Source of the DNA: Pseudorasbora parva
Lineage: Eukaryota > Chordata > Actinopteri > Cypriniformes > Gobionidae
Assembly (NCBI RefSeq): GCF_024679245.1
Contig: NC_090187.1
Location: 23,945,995 to 24,009,994 of the forward strand
DNA length: 64,000 nt
Direction of reading: 5' to 3'
Below are positions 56,621 through 64,000 of the stretch, piece by piece. A model generated the notes under the pieces. It was given only the letters and a program-made list of their open reading frames with translations. It was not told the origin of the DNA and made no database searches. Positions within the stretch are counted from its first letter, which is position 1. The number at the start of each line of letters is the position of its first letter. The position numbers were made by a program, and so were the translations under genes.

Positions 56621-58193
56621 CAGGGTCCCCTGTTAGATAGTAAATCACGATGTCTGTGTTTGCTGTGACATTTCTTATCATCACAAACACACTGCAAAGA
56701 TTTAGAGATTTAGATTTTTTACCGCAATACCTGAGTTTAAAGGGTTAAATCAAGCAGAAATATCTCTCTAATGTATTAATTGCAGGTCATTATTGAATAG
56801 TGATTACGTTAAACACACACTGACTCAAGTCCCCTGTTAGATAGTAAATCACGACGCCTGTGTGTTTGCTGTGACATTTCTTGCTGTCATAAACACAGTG
56901 CAAAGATTTAGAGTTTTTACAGCAATACCTGAGTTTGAAGGGTTAAATCAAGCAGAAATAGCTCTCTAATGTATTAATTGCAGATCATTATTGAATAGTG
57001 ATTACGTTACACACACACTGACTCAGGTCCCCTGTTAGATAGTAAATCACGACGCCTGTCTGTTTGCTGTGACATTTCTTATCATCACAAACACACTGTA
57101 AAGATTTAGAGTTTTTACAGCAATAACTGAGTTTAAAGGGTTAAATCAAGCAGAAATATATCTCGAATGTATTAATTGCAGGTCACTATTGAATAGTGAT
57201 TACGTTACACACACACTGACTCAGGTCCCCTGTTAGATAGTAAATCACGACGCCTGTCTGTTTGCTGTGACATTTCTTATCATCACAAACACACTGTAAA
57301 GATTTAGAGTTTTTACAGCAATAACTGAGTTTAAAGAGTTAAATCAAGCAGAAATAGCTCTCTAATGTATTAATTGCAGGTCACTATTGAATAGTGATTA
57401 CGTTACACACACACTGACTCAGGTCCCCTGTTAGATAGTAAATCACGACGCCTGTGTGTTTGCTGTGACATTTCTTATCATCACAAACTCACTGTAAAGA
57501 TTTAGAGTTTTTACAGCAATAACTGAGTTTAAAGAGTTAAATCAAGCAGAAATAGCTCTCTAATGTATTAATTGCAGGTCATTATTGAATAGTGATTACG
57601 TTACACACACACTGACTCAGGTCCCCTGTTAGATAGTAAATCACGACGCCTGTGTGTTTGCTGTGACATTTCTTGCTGTCATAAACACACTGTAAAGATT
57701 TAGAGTTTTTACAGCAATACCTGAGTTTAAAGAGTTAAATCAAGCAGAAATATATCTCGAATGTATTAATTGCAGGTCATTATTGAATACTGAATATGTT
57801 ACACACACATTGACTCAGGTCCCCTGTTAGATAGTAAATCACGACGCCTGTGTGTTTGCTGTGACATTTCTTATCATCATAAACACAGTGCAACGATTTA
57901 GAGTTTTTACAGCAATACCTGAGTTTAAAGGGTTAAATCAAGCAGAAATAGCACTCTAATGTATTAATTGCAGGTCATTATTGAATAGTGATTACGTTAC
58001 ACACACACTGACTCAAGTCCCCTGTTAGATAGTAAATCACGACGCCTGTGTGTTTGCTGTGACATTTCTTGCTGTCATAAACACACTGTAAAGATTTAGA
58101 GTTTTTACAGCAATACCTGAGTTTAAAGGGTTAAATCAAGCAGAAATATCTCTCTAATGTATTAAATGCAGGTCACTATTGAATAGTGAATAG
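56621..58193 (+). repeat. 198-bp satellite, left array, about 8 monomers, forward orientation
   Basis: The landmark TGTTAGATAGTAAATCACGA starts at 56631, 56835, 57033, 57231, 57429, 57627, 57825 and 58023. Spacing is exactly 198 bp except for the first monomer (204 bp, with a small internal duplication TTTAGAGATTTAGA). Each monomer ends AATTGCAGGTCATTATTGAA, then TAGTGATTACGTTACACACA. The last monomer breaks off in GAATAGTGAATAGTAAACTC. There is no coding capacity. Confidence 0.97.
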
Positions 58194-58341
58194 TAAACTC
58201 AAAATTTTAAGGCAACCAGGTTACTTACTTTTTTAAGTTAAACCAACAAAAAACAACCTTTTTTTTTACAGTGCATATTTAAATATTTATAGACTAAAAT
58301 ACTAGCTTTCGGTTTACAGTGCTACACGAATCAACTTGCGC

Positions 58342-59012
58342 TTAAAGGACAACTCCGGTGAGAAATGACCCTAGGGGTAATTAACAGATGGTTACCGAGT
58401 AGATCGTTCTCTGGGATGCGGTTTCATGAAAATCGAATGTAAAGAGTTTAATCTCTAAACACAGATTAGCTTATAATGTTTGTCTATGGGGCATGGAATA
58501 AGTGAAATTAAATCGCTAGCTAATACGACTAACAAGGCTCAAAATAGCCTCACACTAACACGGCAGCATGATGAGGGTCCCTACATGCAAACTGAAGCAT
58601 TGAGAACTTTGTAAGAGTACAAACAGTTTAATAAGAATATACTTTATAAAGACAGTCCATTATGCGTTCACGGACAGCAGCCATCTTGGAAAACAGTCTC
58701 GATGACTAGAGCCACGAACGCTGTGCTAAGTGAGCTGGTCGATAGGAATTAAGTTTGTGAAATCTAATTACATGGAGTTTTTTTTTTCTCTCTCTCTACT
58801 GCGTTCAGTGCTTTCTTCCGGAAACAATGGCCCATATGAGATTCCAAGTCACAGTTCATCACTTAGCACAGCGTTCGTCGCTCAAATCTGTTTTTAGAGA
58901 TAAAACTCTTTACATTTGATTTTCATGAAAACGCATCCCACAGAAGATCTACTCGGTAACCACCATCTGTTAATTACTCTGAGGGTCATTTCTCACCGGA
59001 GTTGTCCTTTAA
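58342..59012. mobile_element. TTAA fold-back element in the spacer between satellite arrays
   Basis: TTAA at 58342-58345 and 59009-59012. Ends AGGACAACTCCGGTGAGAAA and its inverted copy, with about 125-bp arms including TTAACAGATGGTTACCGAGT and TTTCATGAAAATCGAATGTA mirrored at 58885-58985. Further mirrored blocks (CTCGATGACTAGAGCCACGA) lie nearer the centre. Non-coding. Confidence 0.88.
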
Positions 59013-59456
59013 AGAGTAACCCTTCTTTACCCATGAATCCTTGACGTATGTGCACTGACAAACACTGAAGAGAGAAGATAGAGCTAAACAAAACTTTTCA
59101 TAATAACACTAAAACACAATTTCTTTCAATAAAAATAGTTAGCTTAGTCTATAAAGTTTAAAATATGGACATTGTTCTTACACAAACGTGCCACTTTGCT
59201 TCAGAGGGCCTTTTTTTGCTTCAGAAGGCTCTTCATTACTCACGTGCTATATTCATGAACATCTGAAGCACACGCCCAAAAGCTGTATCTCTGACAGTCC
59301 ACGAATGCTAAACTGAGCTCTCTTTCAGGACTTCTTACTCTTAAGTGGACAAATTAATACAAAATTATTAAAAAAAAATAGGAAGTATCCCAGTAAACAT
59401 AGTTGCTAATGTTAGGTTCAGTTAAGTGAACATACACTTTGAGAAAAAAAAAAAAC

Positions 59457-59490
<34 letters not shown>

Positions 59491-59670
59491 GTGAGGACAA
59501 TACACTGTTATATTACAACTACTGACAGGCCATCCCAAAAAGCACTGTTTATTTCATGTGGATCATATCTTTTGTATTTATTTGTGCTTTCACTTGTAAT
59601 GTGTTTGGGCTAGTGGTTTAGATGTGCTCTTGAAATTGGAATAGAGAATAGTGTGTGTGTTGAGTTTGCT

Positions 59671-60852
59671 GCTCAACCCCCCACCAGTAATTTACATTTC
59701 AATGCATGAATACTCTCACAGGTGAGACACAGAACCTCACTACTGTTACCTATGTCCTAGACCAAATACACTGCCAAAAATAAATTGAAATTACATGATG
59801 AAATGAAATTACAATCGCTAGGACACATTTACCAATCTTTAGGAGAACTGAGTGAGGAGTTTATACATTTGCTAACCAACTTTCAGCTTCACAGCATTTA
59901 ATTTTACATTTACAAATCAACTCACTCTTCCAGAGCACTGGCAGCACAGGTTTACATCAACACTAACATCAGGAACATTATAGAATTAAAATGACTTTAC
60001 AAAACTAGAATGACACTGTACTGCTATAATTCACTGCATACTTACATTACAGTACAACATTATTCCTAAGTTTCCTCTTTTGAATGGATGGTAATGGCCT
60101 AACACTTGTGTTGGTGTTCAGTTTCATCAAAGTTGCTTTGATAGTGTTTGATTTTTTTAGCAGGATAAATTACATTACAGTATTACTGTATACATGTTGT
60201 AAATTGCTGTCTCATTCAGTTTTGTATTATGTTATTGTTTTGTCCATAAGTTAAACACTTTTGAAAACAGCATGTAATGATGTGCAAATTGGCCTGTAGA
60301 ACAAAGTTTTGATTGTGTTTGTGTCAAAGTGAGCAAAGAATTCAGGTAAATCGAAAGATGTTGCCATTGAATGCGTTTGTGCTAAAGCAGTGTTGATCCA
60401 CAGCTAAGCTGTGATATAAAATTTCCTTTTATGAAACATTTCTCAATAATAACTTTAATAGTCCCTTTTTCAAAACTCTTCACACAGCGATCACAACTTC
60501 AGTCTGTGCAAGCTAAACTGTGGATCATTGGCACTTGATTTGAGACATGAATTAAGTGTTTTGTTGTTTTTTGTGGATTTTGAATGTGAAATAACTGCTG
60601 TGAAGCAGAAAGTTGGTTTGTAGAACTGTGTGAAGGATTTTGAAAATGACCAAAGTATTGAGAAATGTGTCCTATAGCGATTGTAAAAACTGTAATTTAG
60701 TTTAATTTGACAGGTCAAATCCCAGCATCTTCTCTAGTTTATTTGAGAAGGGTTCTGCCACATTGGTATATTGAGCTCTATTGGCCTGTGGTTCACAAAC
60801 TGGTTTTTCAAGTCTTCCCTTATTGAAATGTAAATTGTGAGTGGGGGGTTGA
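59671..60852. mobile_element. Fold-back element adjoining the right satellite array
   Basis: CAACCCCCCACCAGTAATTT ... ACATTTCAA at 59671-59702 is inverted at 60823-60852 (TTGAAATGTAAAT ... GTGGGGGGTTG). Further mirrored blocks are TTACAATCGCTAGGACACAT with TGTCCTATAGCGATTGTAAA, and ACCAACTTTCAGCTTCACAG with TGTGAAGCAGAAAGTTGGTT. It ends 22 bp before the satellite array starts. No target duplication or protein was recognised. Confidence 0.7.
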
Positions 60853-60870
60853 GGGGGTTGAGGAGAGAAA

Positions 60871-63800
60871 CACACAGGCGTCGTGATTTACTATCTAACA
60901 GGGGACCTGAGTCAGTGTGTGTGTAACATATTCACTATTCAATAGTGACCTGCATTTAATACATTAGAGAGCTATTTCTGCTTGATTTAACCCTTTAAAC
61001 TCAGGTATTGCTGTAAAAACTCTAAATCTTTGCAGTGTGTTTGTGATTATAAGAAATGTCACAGCAAACACACAGGCGTCGTGATTTACTATCTAACAGG
61101 GGACCTGAGTCAGTGTGTGTGTAACATAATCACTATTCAATAATGACCTGCAATGAATACATCAGAGAGCTATTTCTGCTTGATTTAACTGTTTAAACTC
61201 AGTTATTGCTGTAAAAACTCTAAATCTTTGCAGTGTGTTTGTGATGATAAGAAATGTCACAGCAAACACACAGGCGTCGTTATTTACTATCTAACAGGGG
61301 ACCTGAGTCAGTGTGTGTGTAACGTAATCACTATTCAATAATGACCTGCAATTAATACATTAGAGAGCTATTTCTGCTTAATTTAACCCTTTAAACTCAG
61401 TTATTGCTGTAAAAAATCTAAATCTTTAAAGTGTGTTTTTGGTGATAAGAAATGTCACAGCAAACACACAGGCGTCGTGATTTACTATCTAACAGGGGAC
61501 CTGAGTCAGTGTGTGTGTAACATAATCACTATTCAATAATGACCTGCAATGAATACATCAGAGAGCTATTTCTGCTTGATTTAACTGTTTAAACTCAGTT
61601 ATTGCTGTAAAAACTCTAAATCTTTGCAGTGTGTTTGTGATGATAAGAAATGTCACAGCAAACACACAGGCGTCGTTATTTACTATCTAACAGGGGACCT
61701 GAGTCAGTGTGTGTGTAACGTAATCACTATTCAATAATGACCTGCAATTAATACATTAGAGAGCTATTTCTGCTTAATTTAACCCTTTAAACTCAGTTAT
61801 TGCTGTAAAAAATCTAAATCTTTAAAGTGTGTTTTTGGTGATAAGAAATGTCACAGCAAACACACAGGCGTCGTGATTTACTATCTAACAGGGGACCTGA
61901 GTCAGTGTGTGTGTAACGTAATCACTATTCAATAATGACCTGCAATTAATACATTAGAGAGCTATTTATGCTTGATTTAACCCTTTAAACTCAGTTATTG
62001 CTGTAAAAACTCTAAATCTTTAAAGTGTGTTTTTGGTGATAAGAAATGTCACAGCAAACACACAGGCGTCGTGATTTACTATCTAACAGGGGACCTGAGT
62101 CAGTGTGTGTGTAACGTAATCACTATTCAATAATGACCTGCAATTAATACATTAGAGAGCTATTTCTGCTTGATTTAACTGTTTAAACTCAGGTATTGCT
62201 GTAAAAACTCTAAATCTTTACAGTGTGTTTGTGATAATAAGAAATGTCACAGCAAACACACAGGCGTCGTGATTTACTATCTAACAGGGGACCTGAGTCA
62301 GTGTATGTGTAACGTAATCACTATTCAATAATGACCTGCAATTAATACATTAGAGAGCTATCTCTGCTTGATTTAACCCTTTAAACTCAGTTATTGCTGT
62401 AAAAAATCTAAATATTTAAAGTGTGTTTTTGGTGATAAGAAATGTCACAGCAAACACACAGGTGTCGTTATTTACTATCTAACAGGGGACCTGAGTCAGT
62501 GTGTGTGTAACGTAATCACTATTCAATAATGACCTGCAATTAATACATTAGAGAGCTATTTCTGCTTGATTTAACCCTTCAAACTCAGGTATTGGTGTAA
62601 AAACTCTAAATCTTTACAGTGTGTTTATGACAGCAAGAAATATCACAGCAAACACACAGGCGTCGTGATTTACTATCTAACAGGGGACCTGAGTCAGTGT
62701 GTGTGTAACGTAATCACTATTCAATAATGACCTGCATTTAATACATTAGAGGGCTATTTCTGCTTGATTTAACCCTTCAAACTCAGGTATTGCTGTAAAA
62801 ACTCTAAATCTTTGCAGTGTGTTTGTGATGATAAGAAATGTCACAGCAAACACACAGGCGTCGTGATTTACTATCTAACAGGGGACCTGAGTCAATGTGT
62901 GTGTAACATATTCAGTATTCAATAATGACCTGCAATTAATACATTAGAGAGCTATTTCTGCTTGATTTAACTCTTTAAACTCAGTTATTGCTGTAAAAAC
63001 TCTAAATCTTTGCAGTGTGTTTGTGATGATAAGAAATGTCACAGCAAACACACAGGCGTCGTAATTTACTATCTAACAGGGGACTTGAGTCAGTGTGTGT
63101 GTAACGTAATCACTATTCAATAATGACCTGCAATTATATCATTAGAGAGCTATTTATGCTTGATTTAACCCTTTAAACTCAGGTATTGCTGTAAAAACTC
63201 TAAATCTTTACAGTGTGTTTATGACAGCAAGAAATGTCACAGCAAACACACAGGCGTCGTGATTTACTATCTAACAGGGGACCTGAGTCAGTGTGTGTGT
63301 AACGTAATCACTATTCAATAATGACCTGCATTTAATAGATTAGAGGGCTATTTCTGCTTGATTTAACCCTTCAAACTCAGGTATTGCTGTAAAATCTCTA
63401 AATCTTTGCAGTGTGTTTGTGATGATAAGAAATGTCACAGCAAACACACAGGCGTCGTGATTTACTATCTAACAGGGGACCTGAGTCAATGTGTGTGTAA
63501 CATATTCAGTATTCAATAATGACCTGCAATTAATACATTAGAGAGCTATTTCTGCTTGATTTAACTCTTTAAACTCAGTTATTGCTGTAAAAACTCTAAA
63601 TCTTTGCAGTGTGTTTGTGATGATAAGAAATGTCACAGCAAACACACAGGCGTCGTGATTTACTATCTAACAGGGGACCTGAGTCAATGTGTGTGTAACG
63701 TAATCACTATTCAATAATGACCTGCATTTAATACATTAGAGAGATATTTCTGCTTGATTTAACCCTTTAAACTCAGGTATTGCTGTAAAAACTCTAAATC

Positions 63801-64000
63801 TTTACAGTGTGTCTGTGATGATAAGAAATGTCACAGCAAACACACAGGCGTCGTGATTTACTATCTAACAGGGGACTTGAGTCAGTGTGTGTGTAACATA
63901 TTCAGTATTCAATAATGACCTGCAATTAATACATTAGAGAGCTATTTCTGCTTGATTTAACTCTTTAAACTCAGTTATTGCTGTAAAAACTCTAAATCTT
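60871..64000 (-). repeat. 198-bp satellite, right array, about 16 monomers, reverse orientation, runs off the window
   Basis: CAGGCGTCGT (CAGGTGTCGT once) starts at 60875 and then at every 198 bp to 63845 (15 exact intervals), so no monomer has a net insertion or deletion. Content is the reverse complement of the left array: TTTACTATCTAACAGGGGAC, CTGAGTCAGTGTGTGTGTAA, AGAGAGCTATTTCTGCTTGA and ACTCTAAATCTTTGCAGTGT. The array continues past 64000. Confidence 0.97.

Noticed and set aside
60491..60718. 75-codon minus-strand frame
   Set aside because: It lies in a mirrored arm of the fold-back element at 59671-60852 and has no supporting features.
60875..64000. Regularly spaced repeats resembling a CRISPR array
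   Set aside because: The entire 198-bp unit is repeated without unique spacers and the context is a fish genome; it is a satellite.

Overview
This is vertebrate nuclear DNA, most likely from a cyprinid or related cypriniform fish. It is AT-rich and dominated by transposons. It has long TA, GT and CT microsatellites, intron-split coding sequence, fish-type Tc1-like, L2, hAT and Harbinger remnants, and several copies of the TTAA-target element whose ends read AGGGTTAGTTCACCC, which is abundant in zebrafish and carp genomes. No bacterial or organellar feature, CRISPR array, tRNA or intact rRNA gene was seen.

The only host gene I can support lies on the minus strand and runs leftwards from about 48,950 (the 5' limit seen here) to a stop codon at 28,075-28,077. 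I assembled it by hand from splice sites and reading phase: exons 48187-48290, 46261-46379, 46057-46118, 44925-45814, 43767-43990, 39926-40085, 31803-31955 and 28075-28319, plus a possible 11-nt microexon at 48940-48950. All eight main exons have AG/GT borders, and the codon phase matches at every junction. Together they give about 651 residues of the C-terminal part of a Ser/Pro-rich protein with acidic patches. I do not recognise the family. The 5' end is not identified and probably lies beyond the right edge.

The rest is transposon archaeology. 1.8-5.8 kb: a deleted Tc1-like element inside a direct-repeat-flanked block, then a decayed non-LTR retrotransposon on the minus strand. 8.4-15.3 kb: fold-back elements, including an inverted duplication (about 9.86-13.41 kb) whose left arm carries two insertions that the right arm lacks. 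20.3-27.2 kb: a tyrosine-recombinase-retrotransposon-like gag remnant, a 5S-rRNA-derived SINE, and a Tc1-like element broken by an L2 LINE. Gene introns (28-48 kb): a 1.5-kb TTAA fold-back element, a cluster of an AGCCT-ended element in both orientations, and several Tc1 deletion derivatives. 49-54.6 kb: a terminal-inverted-repeat element with a small ORF, and a hAT inserted in another hAT.

55.4-64 kb: a long GT tract, a TA tract and a 198-bp satellite. The satellite occurs as about 8 forward monomers (56.6-58.2 kb) and about 16 reverse monomers (60.87 kb to the window edge), separated by 2.7 kb holding two fold-back elements. The right array keeps an exact 198-bp register and shows local higher-order duplication. 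With the reconstructed gene, this inverted satellite pair is the part of the window most worth a second look. I found no evidence for an operon-like or otherwise undescribed multi-gene system.
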